Source of the DNA: Anaerolineae bacterium
Lineage (GTDB): Bacteria; Chloroflexota; Anaerolineae; Aggregatilineales; Phototrophicaceae
NCBI GenBank assembly: GCA_022842885.1
Contig: JALHOR010000010.1
Location: 2,318-66,317 of the forward strand
DNA: 64,000 bases
Direction: 5' to 3'
Of this stretch, positions 27,084-35,659 are shown piece after piece (the stretch's first letter is position 1; every line of letters starts with the position of its first letter). The position numbers and the translations under genes were made by a program. Under the pieces are notes generated by a model, which had not been told where the DNA came from, ran no database searches, and saw only the letters and a program-made list of their open reading frames with translations.

Positions 27084-27292
27084 AAACCAATAAATGCCAT
27101 TACTTGTTCTTCGTCAAAGATAGGGTCAGGCTGCGGCAGCATCCTCACTGAATGGTGACATGTGCTGGATATGAGCAGCCTGTTTTATTCGCAATCGTGT
27201 AATGCCAATGCCATCAACTGAGCATCATGATTTGTCCAAATTATAACGCATATTTCGCCGTATTCATTTGGCATAGAATTAACTGTGTAATT

Positions 27293-27383
27293 CGCTCAAG
27301 TTCAAAACGAGTGATTTTTCGTAGGGTCGAGGCATGCCTCGACCCTACAACAACCTACTTTTCACGCAATCTGAACATGAGCC
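27293..27383. mobile_element. 91-bp MITE with terminal inverted repeats
   Basis: Terminal inverted repeats CGCTCAAGTTCA (left) and TGAACATGAGCC (right) enclose a perfect 28-bp palindrome at 27321-27348 centred on GAGGCATGCCTC. An element of the same 91-bp length and layout, in the opposite orientation, is at 45107-45197, and a half copy is near 31636-31695. The bases TGTAATT flank both sides (offset by one base), which may be a target duplication. The rest of the 27084-27442 spacer shows nothing else I can name. Confidence 0.7.
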
Positions 27384-27442
27384 ATGTAATTTTAGGTGTT
27401 TTTGCGAATTGTATCGGATGGTGATTAATGATTGTAGCAGGT

Positions 27443-28873
27443 TCAACGGGTTTCAACAGGCGCAGACCACGCTCCAAACTGGCGATAGACTGCCCCAGCC
27501 AGTCCTAACATCCACCAAAATACAAAACTGTATCTATCCCATAAGGTGATGGCATCGCCCATGCCGTAAAAAGCGTGTGCCAATAGTCCGCCGCCAATGC
27601 TAATGACCACGATTCTGGAGGCGGCATCGCTGTTGCGCCAAGCCCGCCATAACATCCCCACAATAACCAGATGCCAACTGATAAACAGTAAAAAGCCGGG
27701 AATGCCCAAATCCACCCCCATCTGCAACCATTCGTTGTGAACGTGCGGCGGGTAGCTGTTTTGTTCAACATAAAACGGAATCGCGTATTGCGGCTGCTGT
27801 ACTGCTCCCCGAAACATGGACATGCCGACGCCCGTCAGCGGATAATCGGTCATCATACGGATGCCACTTGCCCACATCTCAAATCGCACACTCAGCGATT
27901 CTTGGTCACGCCCGGATAATGAGAGTGTCGCCGTTGTATTTTCTGGCGCACGTAAAATATTTGCCATCAATGCCCCTTGTAGCAGCAGCACGCCCCCAAT
28001 ACCTATGAGGGCTATCAAACGCCCGCGCCCCCGCATCCCCAAAAAGACAATGCCTGTCAGCGCCAGCAGCACACCCGCTAATGCAAACCGACTTTGCCCA
28101 AAAAACAACGCCGAAAATCCAATGGCAAAGGCGATAGCAGCAAAAAAAGACCCCACTCCTACTCCCCCTCTCCATGTATGGAGAGGGGGTTGGGGGGTGA
28201 GGTCATGTATGGTGATAGGGCTAGGGGGTGAGGTCATATTGGCTAGGGGATTAGAGGGGGAGGTCTTGGAAACCGGGTTAGGATTTTGATAAAGCATCAA
28301 TCCCGCCAACAGTGGGCAGAACCACGCCAGCGCCCCGGCAATCTCATTGGGGTTAAAACTCAGCAGCATATCCGGTAGCCAAGTCTTATAGACGATATGT
28401 GGCAGTGCATCCACCAAAAATTGTAATGCCGCGATTTTGCTGTTCCATTGGCTTGCCGTCAGCGCCAAAAATCCTGTGATAAACGCCATCCCCAGCGTCG
28501 CTATCAGCAATCCATCCATGCGCCGAAACATGCGAACATGCTCGACACAATACAGATACAGCCAAATGCCCAATAGCGGGCGGCACACCAACACTTCATA
28601 ATTTTCTCGATGAAAAGGCGCATTTTCAAAATTAAACAGGGTCAACAAAATAAATATCAACAGCAGGGGCAGCAGCGGTGTAACTGTAAATAAACGCCGA
28701 TAGATAACGAGCCGCAGTGCAAAAATCGGCAGTGCCAACCACAGCAGCCATACCCAGTCATCGCGTATCGGCGGCGAATGATGCCAAAAAGCGATAACCA
28801 TCACAAGTAAAATAATAGGTTCGGCAATGTGCAGCAACCGCCGCAGCCCGGCAATAAGCCATTGGATTTGCAT
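27443..28873 (-). CDS. O-antigen ligase/polymerase-like membrane protein with repeat-encoded insert
   Basis: A 476-residue protein with about eleven membrane helices. The large extracytoplasmic loop and the conserved block SGRDQESLSVRFEMWASGIRM followed by YPLTGVGMSMF and PPHVHNEWLQMGVDLGIPG identify the O-antigen ligase (Wzy/WaaL) superfamily, which joins lipid-linked glycans. Residues about 204-241 (TSPPSPITIHDL, TPQPPLHTWRGGVG) are encoded by a G/C-rich hairpin repeat at 28152-28266 and sit between membrane helices, so a repeat has entered the gene in frame. The start at 28873 has GGAAAA about 10 bases upstream. The glycan substrate is unknown. Confidence 0.8.
   Translation of the reverse strand: MQIQWLIAGLRRLLHIAEPIILLVMVIAFWHHSPPIRDDWVWLLWLALPIFALRLVIYRRLFTVTPLLPLLLIFILLTLFNFENAPFHRENYEVLVCRPLLGIWLYLYCVEHVRMFRRMDGLLIATLGMAFITGFLALTASQWNSKIAALQFLVDALPHIVYKTWLPDMLLSFNPNEIAGALAWFCPLLAGLMLYQNPNPVSKTSPSNPLANMTSPPSPITIHDLTPQPPLHTWRGGVGVGSFFAAIAFAIGFSALFFGQSRFALAGVLLALTGIVFLGMRGRGRLIALIGIGGVLLLQGALMANILRAPENTTATLSLSGRDQESLSVRFEMWASGIRMMTDYPLTGVGMSMFRGAVQQPQYAIPFYVEQNSYPPHVHNEWLQMGVDLGIPGFLLFISWHLVIVGMLWRAWRNSDAASRIVVISIGGGLLAHAFYGMGDAITLWDRYSFVFWWMLGLAGAVYRQFGAWSAPVETR
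28152..28266. repeat. G/C-rich hairpin repeat inside the O-antigen ligase gene
   Basis: CCCCCTCTCC and GGAGAGGGGG form a strong hairpin near 28163-28189, followed by GGGGGTGAGGTCAT units. The same unit type (CTCACCCCC with CCCCTCTCC) recurs at 31545-31622, 34750-34794 and 40069-40200. Read on the minus strand it encodes LTPQPPL-type peptide. Confidence 0.75.
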
Positions 28874-28915
28874 AAGAATTGTTTTCCAGCGTTCTGTGTT
28901 CGTGGGCAGTTAAGC

Positions 28916-28921
28916 TATAAT
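28916..28921 (+). promoter_or_regulatory. Putative -10 element for the DUF3467-translin operon
   Basis: A perfect TATAAT 38 bases upstream of the GTG start at 28959. The -35 region (TTCTGT at 28892) is poor, so confidence is moderate. Confidence 0.45.
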
Positions 28922-28958
28922 AACCGCATTCTCTTGTCTACGAAAAGGTATCAACAGC

Positions 28959-29303
28959 GTGCAGCCGCCAACTTCTCCTAATAATAAACGGCAAATCAAG
29001 GTCGAGATGCCCCCGAATCCATCGGCGACCTATGCCAACATGGTCATGATTAGCCATACCCAGTTTGAAGTGATGTTAGATTTTATCCAAGTGATTGGGC
29101 ATGACCCCCGCGCCCGCGTGCAGCAGCGCATTGTGATGACGCCTGCCCATGCCAAAATGTTTTTGAATGCCCTAGCCGAAAACCTGACGCGCTATGAAAC
29201 CGCCAATGGCGAAATTAAACTGCCGCCATCGTTGGCAGAACAGTTGTTCAAAGGGATTCAAGCGGTGCCACCTAACGATGAGGAAACCAATGACAACGGC
29301 TAA
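28959..29303 (+). CDS. DUF3467 family protein
   Basis: A 114-residue protein typical of DUF3467: PSATYANMVMISHTQFEVMLDFIQ, then RVQQRIVMTPAHAKMFLNALAENLTRYE and a closing GEIKLPP. The start codon is GTG with AAAAGG upstream. It overlaps the translin gene by 14 bases and opens a three-gene set. The function of DUF3467 is not established; the small alpha/beta fold and its position suggest a partner for the RNA-binding translin, which is inference. Confidence 0.8.
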   Translation: MQPPTSPNNKRQIKVEMPPNPSATYANMVMISHTQFEVMLDFIQVIGHDPRARVQQRIVMTPAHAKMFLNALAENLTRYETANGEIKLPPSLAEQLFKGIQAVPPNDEETNDNG

Positions 29304-29946
29304 CCTGAACGCGCCTTTAGAAACAGTTCGTACTGAACTCAGCACCAAAAATGATATTCGGGATAAAACATTAGGACGTTCCCGTGAATTGATTCGCCAT
29401 TGTGCAGAATGCATCCGGGCGATTCATCGGCGTGAATGGGACGAAGTAGACCGTAAATTGAGCATCATCACCGAAGCCGCTGCTGCGATGCGGGCAGATA
29501 TTCAAGTGCATTCGGATTTGTATTATTCCGGCTATACGCAGGATGCGCTTAAAGAAGTGGTCGAAGCGCACGTCACCAGCGCGATTATCCGCGAATTGCC
29601 CATCCCTTCGCCCGCCCAATTACAAGTCGAAGGGGCGGCATATTTGAACGGCTTATGCGAAGCTGCCACAGAATTACGCCGTTACATTCTGGACATAATG
29701 CGGCGCGAAAATGCCCACAGCCAAGAAGCAGAACGCTTGTTGGATTGGATGGATGCCATCTATGACCAGATGGTCACGTTTGATTTTCCCGACGCGCTGA
29801 CCGGCGGCTTGCGGCGGCAAACCGATGTGCTGCGGGGCGTCTTAGAGCGCACGCGCGGCGATTTGACCCAAAGCCTGCGCCAGCAAAAATTGCAAGATGC
29901 GTTGGCAAAGTTTGAGACGCGCATCTTGGATAATGACAACGCATGA
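29290..29946 (+). CDS. Bacterial translin-family protein
   Basis: A 218-residue all-helical protein of the translin family, which in eukaryotes and archaea binds RNA or single-stranded DNA as rings, with TRAX carrying the RNase site. The signature is at the C-terminus, GGLRRQTDVLRGVLERTRGDL, and the upstream helices contain RSRELIRHCAECIRAIHR and EAHVTSAIIRELPIPSP. The start at 29290 has GAGGAA just upstream and lies within the DUF3467 gene. The stop overlaps the next ATG (ATGA). TRAX-type catalytic acids (EAHV, E..EYLNGL-like EGAAYLNGLCE) are partly present, so RNase activity is possible. Confidence 0.8.
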   Translation: MTTANLNAPLETVRTELSTKNDIRDKTLGRSRELIRHCAECIRAIHRREWDEVDRKLSIITEAAAAMRADIQVHSDLYYSGYTQDALKEVVEAHVTSAIIRELPIPSPAQLQVEGAAYLNGLCEAATELRRYILDIMRRENAHSQEAERLLDWMDAIYDQMVTFDFPDALTGGLRRQTDVLRGVLERTRGDLTQSLRQQKLQDALAKFETRILDNDNA

Positions 29947-30386
29947 TGAATCCACCGCTGCGTTTACTCACCGCTTTTCAGCACTATCATTCAGAACCCC
30001 CGGCGCACTTGCTGCCTGTGCCGGGTCGTGAGATGTGGATTGCGGCGGTCATGGGCAAAAAACATTTTTATACGCTGCTGCTGCCCGATAGCGTCACCAG
30101 CATCACTTTTGATAACCGCAGCGCCCGGCGGGGCATGACGTGGGCAGCACGTCCGGCGGCGGCGCACTTCCGGTATGTGGTGGCGGCAGCACGCTGGCTG
30201 GCATGGGAAAACTTGCTGCCTGTGGGGGGGCGTATCGTCGTGGTGGGGAATGAACCGCCGGGACCACGCTATGACCATGCGTTAGGTATGGCATTCATCA
30301 CCTTGGCGTATGCCTGCCATGAACGCGACATCAATGACACCCAATTATTCGGGCTGATGGAACGTATTGAGCGCGATTATTTATGA
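29943..30386 (+). CDS. Conserved hypothetical protein in the translin operon
   Basis: A 147-residue protein coupled to translin by an ATGA overlap. It has an arginine-rich middle (FDNRSARRGMTWAARPAA), then PRYDHALGMAFITLAYACHE and a C-terminal MERIERDYL. I do not recognise a named family. There is no membrane segment. Because its start codon is embedded in the translin stop, it is probably made in proportion to translin and may be part of the same complex. Confidence 0.65.
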   Translation: MMNPPLRLLTAFQHYHSEPPAHLLPVPGREMWIAAVMGKKHFYTLLLPDSVTSITFDNRSARRGMTWAARPAAAHFRYVVAAARWLAWENLLPVGGRIVVVGNEPPGPRYDHALGMAFITLAYACHERDINDTQLFGLMERIERDYL

Positions 30387-30394
30387 TCACCCTC

Positions 30395-30424
30395 TTGACC
30401 CTGTAGCAACTTTTCTGATATATT
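30395..30424 (+). promoter_or_regulatory. Putative sigma70 promoter upstream of the GNAT gene
   Basis: TTGACC at 30395-30400 and TATATT at 30419-30424 with an 18-base spacer. It would give a leader of about 190 bases before the GNAT start, in which I see no recognisable riboswitch. Confidence 0.4.
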
Positions 30425-30622
30425 TGTGACGGTATAGAACCTTCTCATAATATTTGCTATTCTATGCGTTCTCTTGAGTGAAAGATGTAGCACCCATGTC
30501 ACCGCTAGTCTTCTAAAATTTCCTCTTTGTAAAGTGGTTTTGTTAGCTTCGCACTACCGTGAAGCAAAATACATTTTTTACGATTCTTGCAGTTCAATTC
30601 ACATTTTTTAGGAGCAATGGTC

Positions 30623-31528
30623 ATGCCATACATGCGCCGTGCCTATTCAGGTCTGGCTGATTTGCGAAAAATTCAAAACTTAATGCGTGCCGGACGTTTG
30701 CATTCGCCGCATTCGGGTTATGTGCATCCGGGCGATATTGAATGGTGGCTATTTTACAATCCGTTTGGCGATGATCCTTCTGATTTTATTCAGTTGTGGG
30801 TCACGCCAGAGGATACACTTATAGCATTGGTTGTGCTGACGGCATCGCGCCGCGAAACCAATCTGTTTTTGCATCCCCAAGCTGATGCTGCCTTAGCGGA
30901 AGAAATGCTCATCTATTCTGAAACTGTGTTGAAAGATGCTGAGTCCGAAGAAACTGAGTTGAGTGTAGAAATGGTGTTCGCTGACGATGCTATCCAAGTG
31001 CCGCTGTTGGAAAAGTATGGTTACATCCGTGAACAACATCTGTTATATTTCACGCAGGATTTGACGTTGGATTTGCCCTCCCCGCAGTTACCGGAGGGCT
31101 TTTCATTTCTGGAGGCAATGCAACCGGATTTTGTAGCAAAGCGGGCGACGGTTCATGCCAGCGCCTTTCATCCATCGCGCATGACGCCGGAACGCTATCA
31201 GCATTTTATGACGGCACCCAGCTATGACCCGACACAGGATATTGTGGTGGTCGCGCCCGATGGACAATTCGTCGCGTTTGCGATGACATGGGTAGATGCC
31301 GCAACGCAGGTTGGCGAATTTGAGCCTGTCGGGACTCATTCGGATTGGCAGCGGCGCGGTTTCGGCACAGCCGCCATGTTTGAGGGCTTGCGGCGCTTAA
31401 AAGCACGCGGCATGAAAACTGCGACTGTCTTCACCGATGCCGATGATGAAGGCAATGTGGCATTTTATAAAAGCTGTGGCTTCGTCGTCAGGAATGATGT
31501 GTTGAAGTTCAAGATACCGCTGCCTTGA
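30623..31528 (+). CDS. GNAT N-acetyltransferase (two-domain)
   Basis: A 301-residue protein whose C-terminal half is a GNAT domain: TWVDAATQVGEFEPVGTHSDWQRRGFGTAAMFEGL holds the acetyl-CoA pyrophosphate loop (QRRGFG), and YKSCGFVVRNDVLKF closes it. The N-terminal half is a second, degenerate GNAT-like unit (IQLWVTPEDTLIALVVL, LLEKYGYIREQ). The start at 30623 is set by AGGAG at 8 bases; an ATG at 30617 is too close to that site. The acceptor is unknown. Confidence 0.85.
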   Translation: MPYMRRAYSGLADLRKIQNLMRAGRLHSPHSGYVHPGDIEWWLFYNPFGDDPSDFIQLWVTPEDTLIALVVLTASRRETNLFLHPQADAALAEEMLIYSETVLKDAESEETELSVEMVFADDAIQVPLLEKYGYIREQHLLYFTQDLTLDLPSPQLPEGFSFLEAMQPDFVAKRATVHASAFHPSRMTPERYQHFMTAPSYDPTQDIVVVAPDGQFVAFAMTWVDAATQVGEFEPVGTHSDWQRRGFGTAAMFEGLRRLKARGMKTATVFTDADDEGNVAFYKSCGFVVRNDVLKFKIPLP

Positions 31529-31544
31529 TTTTGCAGTTTTGACC

Positions 31545-31622
31545 TTCACCCCCTGACCCCCTCTCCTAAAGGCGAGGGGAGATGCTCCTCCCCTGTGGTA
31601 TGGGGATTTAGGGGTGAGGTCG
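31545..31622. repeat. G/C-rich hairpin repeat
   Basis: CTTCACCCCC, CCCCCTCTCC and GGCGAGGGGAG units, ending in GGGGTGAGGTCG. Same family as the tracts at 28152, 34750 and 40069. Confidence 0.7.
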
Positions 31623-31635
31623 TCTGACAAATTTA

Positions 31636-31695
31636 AGCTCATGTTCAAAACGGGTGATGTTCAGTAGGAGGTCGAGGCATGCCTCGACCCTAACA
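31636..31695. mobile_element. Half copy of the 91-bp MITE
   Basis: The left terminal repeat AGCTCATGTTCAAAACG and the central GGTCGAGGCATGCCTCGACC palindrome (31670-31689) are kept; the right half is degenerate and runs into a heptamer tract. Confidence 0.6.
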
Positions 31696-31723
31696 CAAGA
31701 ATTTTGTATAGAGACTAATCATA

Positions 31724-31758
31724 AACAGCTAAAAGCTAATCGCTAACAGCCAAAGACT
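31724..31758. repeat. Heptamer repeat tract before the ABC-F gene
   Basis: Five 7-mers: AACAGCT, AAAAGCT, AATCGCT, AACAGCC, AAAGACT. It ends immediately upstream of the AAAAAGGAG ribosome site of the ABC-F gene. Confidence 0.7.
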
Positions 31759-31774
31759 AAAAAAAGGAGCAATC

Positions 31775-33763
31775 ATGTCGGTTCTCATCTTATCTGAAGT
31801 AGGGCAAACGTTTGGGGATTTTGATGTTTTTTCCGGGCTATCGGCACGCCTAGAGCGTGATGGTAAAGCCGGTTTGGTGGGTCCCAATGGCGTCGGCAAG
31901 ACAACGCTGTTACGCATTATCGCCGGACTTGAGGAGCCGAAAAAAGGCAATGTTACAGTTACCAGCGGCATCAATATCGGTTATTTGCGGCAAGAAGCAG
32001 TCGAAGCCTTTGCCGCTAAAACCAATACGCTTATCGAAGAAATGCATATCGTCTTTGAACCTGTCAAACGCATGGAAGCCCGGATGCGTGAGATTGAAGC
32101 CATGATGACCGATGGCAGTGCCGGAGATGCTGAGTTTGAGGAATATGGCAACACTCAAGAAAATTTTGACCGCTTGGGTGGCTACGATTACGAACATCGC
32201 ATAGATCGCACGCTGCAAGGTTTAGGCTTTGGCAAAGACGTTTGGGATATGCCACTGATTCATCTGAGTGGTGGACAAAAAACGCGGGCATTGTTAGCGC
32301 GGTTGCTCCTCAGCAGTCCCGATTTGCTGATTCTGGATGAACCCACCAACCATCTCGATGTCGAAGCGATTCAATGGTTGGAAGGCACGCTCAAAATGTG
32401 GGATGGGGCGCTGCTCATCGTCAGCCATGACCGTTATTTTCTGGATAAAGTTGTCAATACGATTTGGGAACTGACGCACGCGGGCTTAGAAACCTACAAA
32501 GGCAATTATTCGTCGTATGTGCAGCAGCGTGAGCATAACCTAGAACGACTCGCCAAAGAGTGGGACCAGATGATAGACCGCTTCACGCAGGAGTTGGGCT
32601 TCATCGAGAAACAAGGCATGGCAGATACCAATGCCGCCGGGCGTTTTAAAGTTTTGGCGCGGCAGGTACAAGCGGTCAAAGACAACGGCGTCATCGCCCT
32701 GCGCGTTATCAAACAAAAAGGGTGGTTGCAATTCACTGAGCAGTATGCCCTCAAGCGCGTACCCGAAACTTTGCGTGAATTGCGCTCAGTCGTGCGCGGG
32801 TTAGAGCATCCCATTAAACGCCATAAGCATATGCGAATCAAACTGACGGCAGAAGAACGTAGCGGCGAAATTGTGTTACGCACGTCGCGCCTGAATATTG
32901 GCTATCCGGGCAATCCATTGTTTATCACTGACCGGATTGAACTGGCACGCGGCGACGTGGTGGCACTCATTGGCGGCAACGGTGCGGGCAAATCTACATT
33001 TTTAAAGACGCTTATGAGCGAAATTCAACCGCTGCAAGGGCAAATGACTCCCGGCATTAACGTCCTCATGGGGTATTTCGCGCAGGCACACGATACACTC
33101 AACCCAGAAAATACGGTGTTGGATGAAATTCGGCGGCAGCATCATAAAGAACTCAGCGAAGGCGATGCGCGGCATGTTTTGGCGCAGTATTTGTTTCGTG
33201 GCGATGATGTCTTTAAGACAGTGAATATGCTGAGTGGTGGAGAACGCGGGCGCTTATCGCTGGCAATCTTGTCTACTCGTGGCGCGAACTTCCTACTGTT
33301 GGACGAACCGACCAATCATCTGGATATTCCGGCGCAGGAAATTTTGCAAGATGTTCTGGAAGATTTCACGGGGACGATTTTGCTGGTGAGCCATGACCGC
33401 TATATCATCAATCGCTTGGCGACCCAAATTTGGCATGTACGCGATGGGCATTTGCACATTTTTGATGGCAATTATCAGGACTTCTTGGCGTTTGAAACAG
33501 CGCGTTTAGAAGCCGAAAAAGCCAAACCCAAAGCGGCTAAACCCAAACAAAACGGCAATGCGAATGCGCTGAAACATCTGGAAACGCAAATTAATTCGCT
33601 GGAAACATCGCTAAATGAGATGGTGTTGATTCTGGCGCGTGCCAGTGCCAACGGCAGCAGCGATGATGTGCAGCGCCTGAGCAAAGAATACGCCGCGCAA
33701 AAATCGCAGCTAGAGGCACTTGAAGCCGAATGGGAATCGGCAGCAACGGCAGAACCGGTGTAA
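31775..33763 (+). CDS. ABC-F family ATPase
   Basis: A 662-residue cytoplasmic protein with two ABC domains and no membrane segment. Walker A GPNGVGKTT near 37 and GGNGAGKST near 408, signatures LSGGQKTRALLA and LSGGERGRLSLA, and two ILDEPTNHLD / LLDEPTNHLD Walker B boxes are all intact. An interdomain linker and a C-terminal Lys/Ala-rich coiled coil (KAKPKAAKPKQ, then LETQINSLETSLNEM) complete the Uup/EttA-like plan. AAGGAG lies upstream of the ATG at 31775. ABC-F proteins act on ribosomes in translation control or antibiotic protection; which one applies here is not clear. Confidence 0.93.
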   Translation: MSVLILSEVGQTFGDFDVFSGLSARLERDGKAGLVGPNGVGKTTLLRIIAGLEEPKKGNVTVTSGINIGYLRQEAVEAFAAKTNTLIEEMHIVFEPVKRMEARMREIEAMMTDGSAGDAEFEEYGNTQENFDRLGGYDYEHRIDRTLQGLGFGKDVWDMPLIHLSGGQKTRALLARLLLSSPDLLILDEPTNHLDVEAIQWLEGTLKMWDGALLIVSHDRYFLDKVVNTIWELTHAGLETYKGNYSSYVQQREHNLERLAKEWDQMIDRFTQELGFIEKQGMADTNAAGRFKVLARQVQAVKDNGVIALRVIKQKGWLQFTEQYALKRVPETLRELRSVVRGLEHPIKRHKHMRIKLTAEERSGEIVLRTSRLNIGYPGNPLFITDRIELARGDVVALIGGNGAGKSTFLKTLMSEIQPLQGQMTPGINVLMGYFAQAHDTLNPENTVLDEIRRQHHKELSEGDARHVLAQYLFRGDDVFKTVNMLSGGERGRLSLAILSTRGANFLLLDEPTNHLDIPAQEILQDVLEDFTGTILLVSHDRYIINRLATQIWHVRDGHLHIFDGNYQDFLAFETARLEAEKAKPKAAKPKQNGNANALKHLETQINSLETSLNEMVLILARASANGSSDDVQRLSKEYAAQKSQLEALEAEWESAATAEPV

Positions 33764-33770
33764 CAAATAT

Positions 33771-33887
33771 CGAACCGCAAAGGCGCGAAGAACACGAAGA
33801 AAAATCATCTCAAACGGGCGGGGACACAGCCCCGCCCCTACACACCCATCCATTATGTTTGTAGGGGCGACCCTACATGGTCGCCCG
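33771..33887. repeat. Repeat-filled spacer after the ABC-F gene
   Basis: Three dispersed units follow each other: a GCGAAGAACACGAAG tract at 33783-33798 (related units at 40272 and 43655), a hairpin GGGCGGGG / CCCCGCCC at 33816-33837, and a hairpin GGGCGACC / GGTCGCCC at 33865-33886. None is in a gene. Confidence 0.65.
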
Positions 33888-33971
33888 AAAACATTTCACA
33901 AATCCTAACCGATTTATCGGTTTACCCACAAAATGCAGGTGTTGGTTTTTAACCGATGCCGACCAGAGCTA

Positions 33972-35600
33972 TTATTTAAGAGAGAACGAACAACGGAATC
34001 CCCCGTTGGAGACGGCATCAATGGGGATGACCCCGACGCGCATCACCACCCGCAGGAAGTTGGAAGTGCTATCAAACGAACCCCCGCGCAACACATTGGG
34101 TTCATTAATATATATATCGCTTTCTGCTTTTTTAGCGTCATATGGATACGGCAAATACGAACTACTGCACCATTCCCATACATTCCCACTCAGGTGCATT
34201 GCCCCTATCCACGATTTGCCTTCGGGTTTACTGGTTACGGGATGCGGTTTACCACGCGAATTTTCACTGAAAACCACATTATCCAATATAAAATTATTGC
34301 CCCAAGGATAGTTTAAACCATCCACACCCCGCGCTGCAAATTCCCATTTAGGTTCGGTGGGCAAGCGCACGCCCAACCACTCACAAAAATTCTGTGCCGC
34401 AAACCACGTTACACCCACTACCGGTGCATCTGCCATATTCTTGGCTTTGTACCATTTTTTGGCATCATCCCCTTTCGGTTCGGCAACTGCCTTCGCTACC
34501 ACCGCCAAGCGCCACTGGGCATTTGTCACTGGATAGCGGGCAATCCAATAGGGTTTTAGCGTTTGGGGATGCACAGGTTGGGCATTATCAAAATCCGCAC
34601 TCCCCATCTGGAATGTGCCGCCGGGAACAAGGCAAAATTGCATATCGGGGATTTTTAGCTCAGGAAAAGTGGTGATGTAGGGCTGCCAATCGGCATTGTG
34701 CTTGCCGCTGAAGTTTCTGGCGCGGTCAAGCGCGGCTTCAAGGGCATTTTTGACCTCACCCCCCAGCCCCCTCTCCTGAAGGCGAGGGGGAGTCACTATG
34801 CTGATTTGGGGTGGCGTAGGTTTGGGTGCAGCTTCCAACAAAGACGCGACATTGTAGGGATCATCATCAAATTGTTCTTTGTAGTGCGCCCATAATTTCC
34901 GGGCATCCGGCAGTGTTTTTGCATCCTGCGCCAATTCCCAAACCTGTTCATACAGCGGTTTACGGAGTTTGGCTTTTTCTAATTCTGCTCTTTTGTCCTT
35001 AGCCCACTCCAAATAAAAACCTGTGCCAATTTTCTCAAGTTGTATTAGTAAATCAGCACTCCGTTCAAATTCATCTGCTGCCAATGCTTTTGATATTGCC
35101 CCTAACAAATTTGGAGCATCCGTCGCTGTTAATTGGCGTGGCACAGGTGGGCGTTTTTTGGGGTCAGGTGTGATTTCAGCATAACCATTTTCCATACGTT
35201 TAGCGCGAATATCGCTTAATGACTCCGAGATTTCCCTCAATAACAAGTTGTAGTTACCACCATATTTGCCCGGCACATCAATATGTTGGAGTTGGCGGTC
35301 ATTTAACGATTTTGGATATGTGCAGGATTGAATCATCACGGGGAGTATTGGTTTTCCCAGAGATAAGGCATATTCCAGTTCGGCTTGGCAATAGATAGAC
35401 GCGACTGCCGGAACTGAAAATATCGGCACAAAGCATTCACAATTTTCAATACCCACGCAAATACTCTCTGTCCACCACTTCTGACTACCCACAATTTGTT
35501 CACGGTCAATCCAAACATCATGCCGTGTCAAATCTTCAGCCAGTTTATAAACCAATACACTATCTTGGCGAGAATAACTAATAAACAGCTTCATTCCCAT
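33972..35600 (-). CDS. TIR domain fused to formylglycine-generating-enzyme-like domain
   Basis: A 542-residue fusion. The TIR domain (residues 1-150) begins MKLFISYSRQDSVLVYKLAEDL and has IYCQAELEYALSLGKPILPV, with the glutamate usual for TIR NADases. A helical linker follows; part of it near residues 269-284 is encoded by a G/C-rich hairpin repeat (34750-34794). The C-terminal FGE-sulfatase/C-lectin-like domain (about 310-542) has VPGGTFQMGS, YPVTNAQWRLAV, GVTWFAAQNFCEWLGVRLPTEPKWEFAARG, GNVWEWCSS and LRGGSFD, ending GGFRCSFSLK. The start could be 35600 or 35594. Such fusions occur in signalling or conflict genes, and the C-terminal region is where diversity-generating retroelements act, but no reverse transcriptase is seen here. 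Confidence 0.82.
   Translation of the reverse strand: MGMKLFISYSRQDSVLVYKLAEDLTRHDVWIDREQIVGSQKWWTESICVGIENCECFVPIFSVPAVASIYCQAELEYALSLGKPILPVMIQSCTYPKSLNDRQLQHIDVPGKYGGNYNLLLREISESLSDIRAKRMENGYAEITPDPKKRPPVPRQLTATDAPNLLGAISKALAADEFERSADLLIQLEKIGTGFYLEWAKDKRAELEKAKLRKPLYEQVWELAQDAKTLPDARKLWAHYKEQFDDDPYNVASLLEAAPKPTPPQISIVTPPRLQERGLGGEVKNALEAALDRARNFSGKHNADWQPYITTFPELKIPDMQFCLVPGGTFQMGSADFDNAQPVHPQTLKPYWIARYPVTNAQWRLAVVAKAVAEPKGDDAKKWYKAKNMADAPVVGVTWFAAQNFCEWLGVRLPTEPKWEFAARGVDGLNYPWGNNFILDNVVFSENSRGKPHPVTSKPEGKSWIGAMHLSGNVWEWCSSSYLPYPYDAKKAESDIYINEPNVLRGGSFDSTSNFLRVVMRVGVIPIDAVSNGGFRCSFSLK
34750..34794. repeat. G/C-rich hairpin repeat inside the TIR-FGE gene
   Basis: GACCTCACCCCCCAGCCCCC followed by a CTCTCCTGAAGGCGAGGGGGAG hairpin. 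Read in frame on the minus strand as part of the linker between TIR and FGE domains. Confidence 0.75.
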
Positions 35601-35617
35601 ATCCGTTTTTAGCAAGG

Positions 35618-35653
35618 TGAATTCTACGAGGGTATTATAACGCAAAAATAAGC
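35618..35653 (-). repeat. 36-bp promoter-like element, copy B
   Basis: The minus strand repeats the 14540-14575 sequence with two mismatches, including TATAAT (plus-strand ATTATA at 35634-35639). It lies 18 bases upstream of the TIR-FGE start, where a promoter is expected, although no good -35 is visible. Confidence 0.6.
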
Positions 35654-35659
35654 AGGCAA

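Noticed and set aside
33972-34100. Diversity-generating retroelement variable region
   Set aside because: The lectin-like C-terminus fits, but I see no reverse transcriptase, Avd gene or template repeat in the window.
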